Source of the DNA: Falsirhodobacter flavus
GTDB lineage: Bacteria > Pseudomonadota > Alphaproteobacteria > Rhodobacterales > Rhodobacteraceae
Reading direction: 5' to 3'
Length of the DNA: 64,000 nucleotides
Assembly (NCBI GenBank): GCA_029846755.1
Contig: JARWBI010000003.1
Coordinates: 268,863-332,862 of the forward strand
Below the pieces are notes generated by a model. It had not been told where the DNA came from and searched no databases. It worked only from the letters and a program-made list of their open reading frames with translations. How positions within the stretch are numbered: the stretch's first letter is position 1; each line of letters starts with the position of its first letter. The position numbers and the translations under genes are program-made. Below are positions 36,342 through 45,099 of this stretch, in pieces.

Positions 36342-36366
36342 AACCGTCGCGGTCCGGACATGTTCC
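36342..36366 (-). promoter_or_regulatory. Candidate EcfG-type promoter for the 36318 small-gene operon
   Basis: On the minus strand: GGAAC (36366-36362), 16-nt spacer, GGTT (36345-36342). The implied start of transcription near 36335 leaves a short leader holding AGGAGG before ATG 36318. One base off the EcfG consensus. Confidence 0.6.
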
Positions 36367-36646
36367 TTGCGCGCCTCCGAAGGATTCATCTCCGTCAGAG
36401 GCGAAACGAGCCCGCTGCGTTCCCCGAGCGCGGGCGATTTTGGAATGGAGCGGCGACGGAAGCTCGGGCAGATTAATCACGACTGAGTGGGTCAAGATAG
36501 GAATCGCGATGAACATCGGCACCGCCTTTCGCTGTTTGCAAATGATGACCGCCTGAGGCGGAGTTCCAGTTTCCCCCAGAATTTCCCGAAAGGCCGGCGG
36601 CAGGCAGCGTTCCGCCGCACGGTATCCCATTGCGCGGAGAGAAGAC
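36367..36646. other. Intergenic region upstream of the LLM monooxygenase gene
   Basis: 280 bp without a convincing gene; short frames here look like noise. It must hold the promoter of the monooxygenase operon. GGAG lies just before the ATG at 36647. I see no clear operator apart from a short GCCTGAGGC palindrome at about 36553-36561. Confidence 0.5.
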
Positions 36647-37990
36647 ATGACACGACAGATCAAACTGGGCGCCTTCCTGCCCGGTGGCGGACAGCATATC
36701 GCCGCATGGCGCCACCCGGATTCGCCTGCTGACGGCGCCACGAATTTCGATTTCCACGTTCAGCTTGCCCGGACCGCCGAACGCGGCCTGTTCGACGCCT
36801 ATTTCCTGGCCGACGGGCTTTCGGCCAAGTTCGGCGGGATCGAGGGCGGCAATGCCAAGGTCGTCGGGTTCGAACCGCTGACATTGTTTTCCGCCCTTGC
36901 GCCGCTGACCAAGCATCTGGGTTTCATCGCGACCGGATCGACCACCTACGAGGAGCCATACACCGTCGCGCGCAAATTCGCCTCGCTGGATCTGATCTCG
37001 GGCGGGCGGGCCGGGTGGAACGTCGTCACCTCGACCGGGGACGATGCGGCGCGCAATTTCAACCGCGACACCCAGCTTCCCCATGCCGCCCGCTATGCCC
37101 GCGCGCGCGAACATGTGGACGTGGTGCGCCAGCTTTGGGACAGCTGGGAAGATGACGCCTTCCTGCGCGACAAGCCAAGCGGACGGTTCTTCGACCGGAC
37201 CAAGTATCACGAGATCGACCATCGCGGCGAACATTTCCAGGTGCTGGGCCCGCTGAATGCGCCGCGCCCCGTGCAGGGCCATCCGGTGGTGGTTCAGGCC
37301 GGAAGCTCCGAGGACGGACGCCAGCTTGCGGCAGAAACCGCCGAGGTGATCTTCACCGCGCATCAGACGCTCGCCTCGGCACAGGATTTCTATTCCGACA
37401 TCAAGGACCGGGCGGCCAAGGCGGGGCGCAATCCGGACCACGTTCTCATCATGCCCGGCATCGCCCCCTTCGTCGGCCGGACCGAGGAGGAGGCGCAGGA
37501 GAAATACGCCCGCCTGACCGATCTGATCCTGCCCGAAGACGGCATCGCGCTGCTGAACACGCTGACGGGCGGCACGCTGGACCTGACGGGGCATCCGCTT
37601 GACGGCCCCCTGCCGCCAAGCCCGCCGACCGAAGGCAACAAGAGCCGTCAGGTCTTGATCCGCCAGATCGCGGACGAGAACGGCTTCACCATCCGCCAGC
37701 TTTACCAATGGATCGCCACCGCGCGCGGACATTACACCATCGTCGGATCGGCCACCCAGATCGCCGACCAACTGGAGGACTGGTTCACCCTTCAGGCCGC
37801 AGACGGGTTCAACATCCTGCCGCCATGGCTGCCCACCGCGCTGGACGATTTCGTCGATCTGGTGGTGCCGGAATTGCAACGGCGGGGCCTGTTCCGCACC
37901 CGATACGAGGGCCGCACGCTGCGCGAGAACCTTGGCCTGCCGCGCCCCGAAAACCGCTGGGCGGTCCGCCTGCCCCATGCGGCGGAGTGA
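36647..37990 (+). CDS. LLM-class flavin-dependent monooxygenase (NtaA/SnaA/DszA family)
   Basis: Two-component FMNH2-dependent monooxygenase of 447 aa, full length for the nitrilotriacetate/pristinamycin/dibenzothiophene-sulfone branch. Signs: MTRQIKLGAFLPGGGQHIAA, GLFDAYFLADGLS, ATGSTTYEEPYTVARKFASL, GWNVVTSTGDDAARNF and VQAGSSEDGRQLAA. It needs reduced FMN from a reductase; one candidate is at 22930-23418. It heads an operon with a sulfonate/taurine-type ABC transporter, which points to desulfonation or oxidative cleavage of an imported organosulfur or amine compound. Substrate not readable. Confidence 0.88.
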   Translation: MTRQIKLGAFLPGGGQHIAAWRHPDSPADGATNFDFHVQLARTAERGLFDAYFLADGLSAKFGGIEGGNAKVVGFEPLTLFSALAPLTKHLGFIATGSTTYEEPYTVARKFASLDLISGGRAGWNVVTSTGDDAARNFNRDTQLPHAARYARAREHVDVVRQLWDSWEDDAFLRDKPSGRFFDRTKYHEIDHRGEHFQVLGPLNAPRPVQGHPVVVQAGSSEDGRQLAAETAEVIFTAHQTLASAQDFYSDIKDRAAKAGRNPDHVLIMPGIAPFVGRTEEEAQEKYARLTDLILPEDGIALLNTLTGGTLDLTGHPLDGPLPPSPPTEGNKSRQVLIRQIADENGFTIRQLYQWIATARGHYTIVGSATQIADQLEDWFTLQAADGFNILPPWLPTALDDFVDLVVPELQRRGLFRTRYEGRTLRENLGLPRPENRWAVRLPHAAE

Positions 37991-37994
37991 CGGC

Positions 37995-38807
37995 ATGAGC
38001 TTTCCCGACATTCTCCGCACCGCGGCCCGCAGTCTGACGCTGCCCCGCCTGCCCGCCCTTGCGATCCTGCGCCGATACGGGCTTCTGGCCGCGTTTCTGG
38101 TGCTGTGGCAAGCGGCCAGCAAGACGGGCTGGGTCAACCCGGCGGTGTTTCCGCCCCTCGACGCCATTGCCGCTGCTCTGTGGAAAGGCCTGTCGACCGG
38201 GGCGCTGCTGGACGACATCGCGATCAGCCTGCAAAGGGCCGGCACGGCCTATGCCGCCGCCATCGCCATCGGCATTCCGGTGGGGCTGCTCATGGGCCAG
38301 ATCCGGCTGGTGGAACAAGCGCTGGACCCGATCCTGCAACTGTTCCGCCAGACCTCGGCACTGGCGCTTTACCCGGTGTTCATCCTGCTGCTGGGTCTGG
38401 GCGAGGCGTCCAAGATCTTCGTCATCTTCTGGGCGACCCTTTTCCCGATCCTGCTGGCCACGACCGGCGGCGTGAAAGAAGTGGACGCAAAGCTGGTCGA
38501 GATGGCCCGCAGCTATGGCGCATCGCGGCTGACGGTGTTCCGCCGCGTGATCCTGCCCGCCGCCCTGCCCGCAATCTTCATCGGGCTTCGCCTGTCGGCC
38601 ACGACCGCGCTTCTGCTGCTGATCGCGTCCGAGATGATCGGGGCGAACAAGGGCGTCGGGTTTCAGGTGATGAATGCCCAATACAACTTCCAGATCCCGC
38701 TGATGTTTGCCGCGATCTTCCTTCTGGCGGGCCTTGGCCTGCTAGCGAACGCGCTGCTGGTCGCGCTTCAACGGCGGCTGTGCCGCTGGTCCGACCGCAC
38801 GAACTGA
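37995..38807 (+). CDS. Nitrate/sulfonate/taurine-type ABC transporter permease (SsuC-like)
   Basis: Inner-membrane permease of 270 aa with about six hydrophobic segments and the EAA loop EMARSYGASRLTVFRRVILP. Start at 37995 behind GGAG, 4 bp after the monooxygenase stop. TTALLLLIASEMIGANKGVG is typical of SsuC/TauC. Works with the binding protein and ATPase that follow. Confidence 0.88.
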   Translation: MSFPDILRTAARSLTLPRLPALAILRRYGLLAAFLVLWQAASKTGWVNPAVFPPLDAIAAALWKGLSTGALLDDIAISLQRAGTAYAAAIAIGIPVGLLMGQIRLVEQALDPILQLFRQTSALALYPVFILLLGLGEASKIFVIFWATLFPILLATTGGVKEVDAKLVEMARSYGASRLTVFRRVILPAALPAIFIGLRLSATTALLLLIASEMIGANKGVGFQVMNAQYNFQIPLMFAAIFLLAGLGLLANALLVALQRRLCRWSDRTN

Positions 38808-38830
38808 CCCCCATCCCAAGGATTTTCCCC

Positions 38831-39796
38831 ATGTATCTTCGCCCCTTCCTCCTCGCCCTCGCAATCGCCACCCCGGCGCTGGCGGAGGACCCCGTCACTT
38901 TCCGCTATCTGGCCAGCCATGGCGGGCTGTCGCCGCATGAACTGGCCGACGCGCTTGGCTATTACGACCCCTACGGGATCGAGATCGAGAATATCGGCTA
39001 TGCCTCGGGCGGGCCGGAATCGCTGTTCGCGCTCGCCTCGGGCAGCGTCGATCTGGGATCGGCGGCGACGGCGGCGGTCATCAACTCCATTGCCGGGGGG
39101 AACGATTTCGTCGCCGCCTATCCGACGAACGGCATCGGACGCGATGTCCAAAGCATCTTCTATGTGCCCGAAGACAGCCCGATCCGGTCCATCGAGGATA
39201 TCGCGGGCAAGACCATCGCCGTGAACACCCTTGGCGCACATCTGGATTACGCCGTGCGCGAGGCGCTGCACCAGAAGGGCCTGCCGCAGGACGCGGCGAA
39301 CCTCATCACCGTGCCGGGGCCGCAGCTTGAACAGACGTTGCGGTCCGGTCAGGTGGACATCGCCGCCTTCGGCTATTGGCAGACCACGTTCGAGGGGGTA
39401 GCCAGAGGCAACGGCGGCCTGCGCGCGGTCTTCGGCGATTTCGACGTGCTGGGCGAGATCGCGGGCGGTTTCGTGACCCTGCGCCGCGATTTCATCGAGG
39501 AACATCCAGAAGCCTCGCGCCACTTCGTCGAGGAAGCCTCCCGCGCAGCCGACTGGGCGCGGCAGAACCCGGATGAGGCGCGCGAAATCTTCGCCAAGTT
39601 GCTGGAGGACCGCGGCGAGAACCCCGAAATCGCGCAGCACTTCAAAGGCTTTGGCCTGCGCGAAGGCGGCCATGCCGTCCCGCGCGATCTGGATTTCTGG
39701 ATCGAGGTGCTGGAACGCGACGGCAGCCTGCCGGAAGGCAAGCTCAGCGCCGCCAACATCCTTTATGTGCCGCAAGACGGCGCGCAAACCAACTGA
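38831..39796 (+). CDS. Sulfonate/taurine-type ABC transporter substrate-binding protein
   Basis: Periplasmic binding protein of 321 aa with signal peptide MYLRPFLLALAIATPALA. The fold matches the SsuA/TauA/NrtA class: GGPESLFALASGSVDLGSAA, then IAGKTIAVNTLGAHLDYAV and FGYWQTTFEGVA. The ligand is not determined; sulfonates, nitrate-like ions, pyrimidine precursors or other small anions are all known for this class. Confidence 0.86.
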   Translation: MYLRPFLLALAIATPALAEDPVTFRYLASHGGLSPHELADALGYYDPYGIEIENIGYASGGPESLFALASGSVDLGSAATAAVINSIAGGNDFVAAYPTNGIGRDVQSIFYVPEDSPIRSIEDIAGKTIAVNTLGAHLDYAVREALHQKGLPQDAANLITVPGPQLEQTLRSGQVDIAAFGYWQTTFEGVARGNGGLRAVFGDFDVLGEIAGGFVTLRRDFIEEHPEASRHFVEEASRAADWARQNPDEAREIFAKLLEDRGENPEIAQHFKGFGLREGGHAVPRDLDFWIEVLERDGSLPEGKLSAANILYVPQDGAQTN

Positions 39797-39807
39797 GGAG
39801 CCAGCCG

Positions 39808-40566
39808 ATGACCAGCTTGCAAAGTGGCGGGCTCAGCCTGCGGAACCTGTCCAAGGGATATGCGCTGGCGGACCGGCAGCTCAGCGTCCTGAACGGCATC
39901 AACCTTGATATCGAAGGGGGCAGCAGCCTTGCCATCGTGGGGGCCAGCGGGTCGGGCAAGACGACGCTCCTGCGCATCCTTGCGGGGTTGGAGGATCCCG
40001 ACCGCGGCGGCGTGACCATCGACGGCACGCCCGTCCGCGGCGTCGGCACCGAACGTGCGGTAATCTTTCAGGAACCGCGCCTGCTGCCATGGCTGACCGT
40101 TCTGGACAACGTCGCCTTCGGTCTGGAAGTGCGCGGCACCCCCCGCGCCGAGGCGTTGGAACGTGCCCGCCACTATGTCAGGCTGGTCGGCCTGTCCGAT
40201 TTTGCAGGTGTCTGGCCGCGCCAGCTTTCGGGCGGGATGGCGCAGCGCGTCGGCATCGCCCGCGCCCTGACAGTGCAGCCGCGCATTTTGCTGCTGGACG
40301 AACCCTTCGGCGCGTTGGACGCCATGACACGGCTCGTGATGCAGGAGGAACTGGTCCGCATCTGGGGCGAGGAGAAGGTCACCATGATCGTCGTGACCCA
40401 TGATCTGGAGGAGGCGATCTATCTTGCCGATCAGGTGCTTGTCCTGCCCAAGGGCGAAGACGCCCCCCGCCTGATCGAGACGGACCTTCCCCGCCCTCGA
40501 GACCGCACCAGCCCGGCTTTCGTGCGCCAGCGCGAAGCCTTGCTGCGTGAATTCGGGCTTCATTGA
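39808..40566 (+). CDS. Sulfonate/taurine-type ABC transporter ATP-binding protein (SsuB-like)
   Basis: ATPase of 252 aa with Walker A GASGSGKTT, Q-loop FQEPRLLPW, signature LSGGMAQRVGIARA and Walker B LLLDEPFGALD, followed by VVTHDLEEAIYLAD, as in SsuB/TauB. Last gene of the monooxygenase-permease-binding protein-ATPase operon, 12 bp after the binding-protein gene. Confidence 0.92.
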   Translation: MTSLQSGGLSLRNLSKGYALADRQLSVLNGINLDIEGGSSLAIVGASGSGKTTLLRILAGLEDPDRGGVTIDGTPVRGVGTERAVIFQEPRLLPWLTVLDNVAFGLEVRGTPRAEALERARHYVRLVGLSDFAGVWPRQLSGGMAQRVGIARALTVQPRILLLDEPFGALDAMTRLVMQEELVRIWGEEKVTMIVVTHDLEEAIYLADQVLVLPKGEDAPRLIETDLPRPRDRTSPAFVRQREALLREFGLH

Positions 40567-40587
40567 CCACGATCAGACTATTGCGCC

Positions 40588-40628
40588 ATCTGCAATTCTG
40601 AAAGAAGAATTGTTCCGATTATCGCAGG
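40588..40628. promoter_or_regulatory. 41-bp regulatory element, copy 1 (upstream of MFS gene)
   Basis: Begins ATCTGCAATT and ends TTATCGCAGG. It matches copy 2 at 44219-44259 with the same total length: ATCTGCAATT-n-TGAA-n(16, with TTCC near its end)-TTATCGCAGG. In this copy CAATTCT-gaaaga-AGAATTG (40593-40612) is also a perfect 7-bp inverted repeat. Lies 22 bp after the ATPase stop and 94 bp before the MFS gene. Probably an operator for one regulator acting on both loci. Confidence 0.7.
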
Positions 40629-40722
40629 CCGCAATTCCGGCCATCCTGCATGTCATGGGCGAGAACGGCGCGGCCGGGAAACCCCGGCCCGCCGCCCGCA
40701 AGCAAGAACCTGCGAGGAACAG

Positions 40723-42288
40723 ATGACTTCGGCAACCAACGGCGCATGGCGCCCCTTCGGCCAAAAGGCCTTCACCGTCCTGTGGGTGGCCACGGTCATC
40801 TCCAACATCGGGACATGGATGAACGACGTGGGCGCGGGGTGGCTGATGACCAGCCTCGCGCCTTCGCCACAGATCGTGGCGATGGTTCAGGCGGCGACGA
40901 CGCTGCCGGTCTTTCTGTTCGCGATCCTTGCCGGGGCGGTGGCTGACATCGTGGACCGACGCAAGCTGCTGCTGGTGGTGAACGTCGCGCTGTCTGTCGT
41001 CGCCTTCGCGGTGGCTGCGGTCGTGCAGGCGGATGCGATGACGCCGGTGCTGTTGCTGATCTTCACCTTCCTTCTGGGCAGCGGCGCCGCCTTCATCGCG
41101 CCCGCATGGCAAGCCATCGTGCCGAAGCTGGTCCCGCGCGAGGATCTGACCGCCGCCGTCGCGCTGAACAGCATGGGCATCAACATCAGCCGCGCCATCG
41201 GGCCGGCGGTTGCGGGGATGCTGATCGCGGCCTTCGGCCTCGTCTGGCCCTTCGCGCTGAATGCCGTCTCGACGCTGGTGGTGATCGCCGCGCTGATCTG
41301 GTGGCGCCCCGCGGCCGAGCCCGAAAGCAAACTGCCGCCCGAGCATGTCCTGGGCGGCATGATCGCCGGGCTGCGCTATGCGCTTCATACCCGCAGGCTG
41401 CGTCTGGTTCTGGTGCGCGCGGTGGCATTCTTCCTGTTCGCAAGCGCCTTCTGGGCGATGCTGCCGCTGGTGGCGCGCAACGTGCTGGGCGGCGGGGCCG
41501 GGCTTTACGGCGCGCTGCTGGCCTCGGTCGGGATCGGGGCCGTCGGCGGGGCGCTGGTGCTGCCGGGCCTGCGCAAACGGCTCGGGGCGGACCGGACGGT
41601 GATCCTTGGCACGCTGGGCACGGCGCTGGTTCTGGCGGTGCTGGCGCTGGTGCCCGGGCGCATCCCGGCGCTTCTGGCGGGGCTGATCGCCGGGGCGTCC
41701 TGGATCGCGGTGTTGTCCAGCCTGAACGTCGCAGCGCAAGCCGCCTTGCCCGACTGGGTCCGGGCGCGGGGGCTTGCCATCTATCTGACCGTGTTTTCGG
41801 GCGCGATGTCGCTGGGCAGCCTTGGCTGGGGCACGGTGGCGGCGGGCGCGTCGATCCGCACCGCGCTGCTGGTCGCCGCCGCCGGCATCCTTATCGCCGT
41901 CCCGCTGACGCTTCGGGCGCGGCTTTCCGGCGCGGGCGAGGATCACAGCCCCGCCCATCACTGGCCGGACCCCCATGTCGCCGCAGCCGATGATGCCCCG
42001 ACGACCATCTGGATCGCCTATGACATCCCCGAGGAGAACCGCGCCCAATTCATGCAGCTCATGTCCGAACAGCGCCGGTCGCGCCGCGCGCATGGGGCGC
42101 ATGGCTGGGCGCTGCGGCAGGACACGGCACGACCGACGCGCCTTTACGAAGTCTGGCACGAGGCGTCATGGCTTGCCCACCTGCGTCACCATGACCGCAT
42201 CAGCCACAGCGAAAAGGCGCTGCAGGACGAAATCCGGGCACTGCTGACCGCCCCGCCCGAGATCCACCACACGGTCGCGCCGGTCTAG
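40723..42288 (+). CDS. MFS exporter with C-terminal cytoplasmic domain (EntS/MFS_3 type)
   Basis: 521-aa membrane protein. Residues about 1-405 form the MFS core of roughly twelve segments (FTVLWVATVISNIGTWMNDV, the A-loop DIVDRRK, ALNSMGINISRAIGPAVAG). Residues about 415-521 form a soluble antibiotic-biosynthesis-monooxygenase-like domain (IPEENRAQFMQLMSEQRRSR, LYEVWHEASWLAHLRHHDRI), which is usual in this efflux subfamily. Likely exports a metabolite or toxic compound. Preceded by element copy 1; convergent with the amidohydrolase gene (4-bp overlap). Confidence 0.85.
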   Translation: MTSATNGAWRPFGQKAFTVLWVATVISNIGTWMNDVGAGWLMTSLAPSPQIVAMVQAATTLPVFLFAILAGAVADIVDRRKLLLVVNVALSVVAFAVAAVVQADAMTPVLLLIFTFLLGSGAAFIAPAWQAIVPKLVPREDLTAAVALNSMGINISRAIGPAVAGMLIAAFGLVWPFALNAVSTLVVIAALIWWRPAAEPESKLPPEHVLGGMIAGLRYALHTRRLRLVLVRAVAFFLFASAFWAMLPLVARNVLGGGAGLYGALLASVGIGAVGGALVLPGLRKRLGADRTVILGTLGTALVLAVLALVPGRIPALLAGLIAGASWIAVLSSLNVAAQAALPDWVRARGLAIYLTVFSGAMSLGSLGWGTVAAGASIRTALLVAAAGILIAVPLTLRARLSGAGEDHSPAHHWPDPHVAAADDAPTTIWIAYDIPEENRAQFMQLMSEQRRSRRAHGAHGWALRQDTARPTRLYEVWHEASWLAHLRHHDRISHSEKALQDEIRALLTAPPEIHHTVAPV

Positions 42289-44123
42289 ACCGCCCAGCAG
42301 GCGCAGCCGAGCGCGCCCCAGAAGCTGCGCAGATCCGAAACCGGCAGATCCGCCCCCCAGGCATGGCTGTGCCCATGCACCCCGCAGGCCGAGGCGCAGC
42401 CGCATTGCGCCGCGGCCTGCGGTTCGGCCCAGGCGCCATAGCCGCCAAAGGTCCGAACCGGCGACCAGTCTGGCATCGCGGGCGGGATCGGCGCGTCGTG
42501 ATCGGCAAAATCGCCCTTGGCGAAGACGACCTTGCCGCCCACCATGGTCAGGTCGCTGGTGATCTCCGGGATATCCGCTTCGGCGCAGGCGAAGAAATCG
42601 CGGTCCGGCACGATCAGGTCGGCGAGGTATCCCGCAGCAATGCGGCCACGGCGCCCCTCGTCGTTCGAGAACCACGCGACCTTTTCCGTCCACATCCGCA
42701 GCGCGGTTTCGCGGTCCAGCCGGTTGCGTTCGGGCGTGATCCGAAGCCCCCCCACCGTCGCGCCCGAGATCATCCATGACAGCCCCACCCACGGGTTGTA
42801 GCTGGACACCCGCGTTGCGTCCGATCCGGCCGAGGTCCGCACCCCCATCTCCAGCATCTTCGCGACCGGGGGCGTGGCTTCCGCCGCCCGCGTGCCATAG
42901 CGTTCCACGAAATATTCGCCCTGATAGGCCATGCGGTGCTGCACCGCGACCCCGCCGCCCAGCGCCGCGATCCGGTCGAGCGAGCGTTCCGACACCGTTT
43001 CGGCGTGGTCGAAGAACCAGTTGATCCCATCCAGCGGAATGTCGCGATTCACCTTCTCGAACACGTCCAGCGACCGGCTGATCGTCTCGTCATAGGTCGC
43101 GTGCATCCGCCACGGCCAGCGGTTCTCGGCAAGGATGCGGACCACATCCTCCAGATCCTCCTCCATGCCCGGGGACAGATCGGGGCGCGGTTCGCGGAAA
43201 TCCTCGAAATCGGCGGCCGAGAAGACCAGCATCTCGCCCGCGCCGTTGTGGCGGAAGTAATCGCTGCCCTGACGGTAGGTGACGGATTTGGTCCAGCGCA
43301 GGAAGTCCTCCTTCTCCTCCTTCGGCTTCTGGGTGAACAGGTTGTAGGCCAGTCGCACGGTCAGCTGCCCGTCGTCGTGCAGGCGCTGGATGATCTCGTA
43401 ATCCTCGGGGTAGTTCTGCATCCCGCCGCCCGCATCGATGACGCCGGTCACGCCCAGACGGTTCAATTCGCGCATGAAATGGCGGGTGGAGTTCAGCTGG
43501 TATTCCGGAGGCAGCTTCGGCCCCCGCGCCAGCGTGGAATAGAGGATGCCCGCGTTCGGCTTGGCCAGCAGCAGGCCCGTCGGATTGCCCCGCGCGTCGC
43601 GCTGGATCTCGCCCCCCGGCGGATTGGGCGTGTCCTTGGTATAGCCCACCGCCCGCAGCGCGGCGGCATTCAAGAGCGCGCGGTCATACAGATGCAGGAT
43701 GAACACCGGCGTGTCCGGCGCCGCCACGTTGATCTCGTCCAGCGTCGGCAGGCGCTTTTCGTCAAACTGATGCTCGGTAAAGCCGCCGACGATGCGGACC
43801 CATTGCGGCGCGGGGGTGATCGCCACCTGACGGCGCAGCATGTTCATCGCGTCGGACAGCGACCGCACCCCGTCCCACCGCAGCTCCATGTTGTAGTTCA
43901 GCCCGCCGCGAACCACATGCGTATGGTTGTCGATCAGCCCCGGCAGGACCGCGCGCCCGCCCATGTCGATCACGCGCGTTTCCGGCCCCGCCAGCGCCAG
44001 GACTTCGGCATTCCCGCCGGTGGCGGTGAACACCCCGTCCCGGATCGCGGCTGCGCTTGCCAAAGGGCTCTCCCGATCCAGCGTCGTGATCCGGGCGTTG
44101 TGGAGGATGAGGTCGGGATGCAT
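42285..44123 (-). CDS. YtcJ-like metal-dependent amidohydrolase with Cys-rich tail
   Basis: 612-aa amidohydrolase of the YtcJ/LAF3 type. The metal motif HTH (His67, His69 in GLIDNHTHVV) and later conserved residues (WFFDHAETV, QHRMAYQGEYF, TSAGSDATRV) are present. It probably hydrolyses an amide or cyclic C-N bond in the cytoplasm. The last 40 residues carry five cysteines and three histidines (QCGCASACGVHGHSHAW, then GCACWAV), an unusual possible metal-binding tail. Divergent from the isochorismatase gene, with element copy 2 in the gap. Confidence 0.83.
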   Translation of the reverse strand: MHPDLILHNARITTLDRESPLASAAAIRDGVFTATGGNAEVLALAGPETRVIDMGGRAVLPGLIDNHTHVVRGGLNYNMELRWDGVRSLSDAMNMLRRQVAITPAPQWVRIVGGFTEHQFDEKRLPTLDEINVAAPDTPVFILHLYDRALLNAAALRAVGYTKDTPNPPGGEIQRDARGNPTGLLLAKPNAGILYSTLARGPKLPPEYQLNSTRHFMRELNRLGVTGVIDAGGGMQNYPEDYEIIQRLHDDGQLTVRLAYNLFTQKPKEEKEDFLRWTKSVTYRQGSDYFRHNGAGEMLVFSAADFEDFREPRPDLSPGMEEDLEDVVRILAENRWPWRMHATYDETISRSLDVFEKVNRDIPLDGINWFFDHAETVSERSLDRIAALGGGVAVQHRMAYQGEYFVERYGTRAAEATPPVAKMLEMGVRTSAGSDATRVSSYNPWVGLSWMISGATVGGLRITPERNRLDRETALRMWTEKVAWFSNDEGRRGRIAAGYLADLIVPDRDFFACAEADIPEITSDLTMVGGKVVFAKGDFADHDAPIPPAMPDWSPVRTFGGYGAWAEPQAAAQCGCASACGVHGHSHAWGADLPVSDLRSFWGALGCACWAV

Positions 44124-44218
44124 TGCGTCGTCCTACTGGCGTCCCTGCCAATCTATGCCGCGGAGGGTGTCTGCTGCAAGCTGCTGAAATCTGGCGTTAT
44201 TTCTTATATCGTTTCACT

Positions 44219-44259
44219 ATCTGCAATTGTGAAGTGAGTTTTATTCCACTTATCGCAGG
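44219..44259. promoter_or_regulatory. 41-bp regulatory element, copy 2 (amidohydrolase/isochorismatase gap)
   Basis: Begins ATCTGCAATT and ends TTATCGCAGG, with TGAA and TTCC at the same internal positions as copy 1. Contains the inverted pair AAGTG / CACTT (44232-44236 and 44247-44251). Lies 96 bp from the amidohydrolase start and 59 bp from the isochorismatase start, so it can control both divergent genes. IclR- or LysR-type operators are possible; no such regulator gene is next to it. Confidence 0.7.
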
Positions 44260-44318
44260 GTTCGGATCGGGGCATCAACAGGGGGCAAAGACGCAACGCT
44301 TCAATAAGGACCACCGAC

Positions 44319-44999
44319 ATGCCCGGCAAACTCGAACTCCTCTCGCCCTCGAACAGCCAGTTGATCTTCATCGACCACCAGCCGCAGATGGCGTTCGGTG
44401 TGCAGTCGATCGACCGTCAGACGCTCAAGAACAACACCGTCGGTCTGGCCAAGGCGGCGCGGGCATTCGGCATCCCCACCACCATCACCACCGTGGAAAC
44501 CGACAGCTTTTCGGGCAAGACCTATCCCGAACTTCTGGACGTGTTCCCCGATGCGCCGCTTCTGGAGCGGACGTCGATGAATTCGTGGGACGACCGAAAG
44601 GTGCGCGACGCGCTGGGCGCGAACGGTCGCAAGAAGATCGTCGTGTCGGGGCTGTGGACCGAAGTTTGCAACACCTCCTTCGCGCTGTCGGCGCTGGAGG
44701 ATACGGATTACGAGATCTACATGGTCGCCGACGCGTCCGGCGGGACCAGCAAGGAAGCGCATGACCTTGCCATGACCCGCATGACGCAGGTCGGCGTGAT
44801 CCCGGTGACATGGCAGCAGGTGATGCTGGAATGGCAGCGCGACTGGGCCAAGCGCGACACCTATGGCGCGGTCATGGACGTGGTGCGCGAGCATTCGGGT
44901 GCCTATGGCATGGGCGTCGACTACGCCTACACGATGGTCCATGGCGCGGCATCCCGCAGCACGCACAAGGGCGAAACGCTTGCCCCGATCCCGGCGTGA
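44319..44999 (+). CDS. Isochorismatase-family hydrolase (YcaC-like)
   Basis: 226-aa cysteine hydrolase. The catalytic Asp19 (LIFIDHQPQMAF) and Cys117 (VSGLWTEVCNTSFALSAL) are present. Close relatives include YcaC and similar amidases of uncertain substrate. A C-terminal extension of about 30 residues contains the GVDYAYTMVHGAA segment. It pairs with the divergent amidohydrolase, which suggests consecutive hydrolytic steps on a nitrogen-containing compound (inference). Confidence 0.86.
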   Translation: MPGKLELLSPSNSQLIFIDHQPQMAFGVQSIDRQTLKNNTVGLAKAARAFGIPTTITTVETDSFSGKTYPELLDVFPDAPLLERTSMNSWDDRKVRDALGANGRKKIVVSGLWTEVCNTSFALSALEDTDYEIYMVADASGGTSKEAHDLAMTRMTQVGVIPVTWQQVMLEWQRDWAKRDTYGAVMDVVREHSGAYGMGVDYAYTMVHGAASRSTHKGETLAPIPA

Positions 45000-45004
45000 C
45001 CGCA

Positions 45005-45036
45005 GGCGGCGCGGCGGTCGTTGATCCCGCGCCGCC
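45005..45036 (+). terminator. Hairpin after isochorismatase gene
   Basis: Perfect 10-bp stem GGCGGCGCGG / CCGCGCCGCC with a 12-nt loop, 5 bp after the stop and about 64 bp before the beta-lactamase start. Likely separates the two transcription units; no T-run. Confidence 0.62.
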
Positions 45037-45099
45037 ATCCGCGTAAGTCTTGCGGCCATGAAGCCCGGAAACCACCGGGTCGGACAGGCAGGAAGACGT

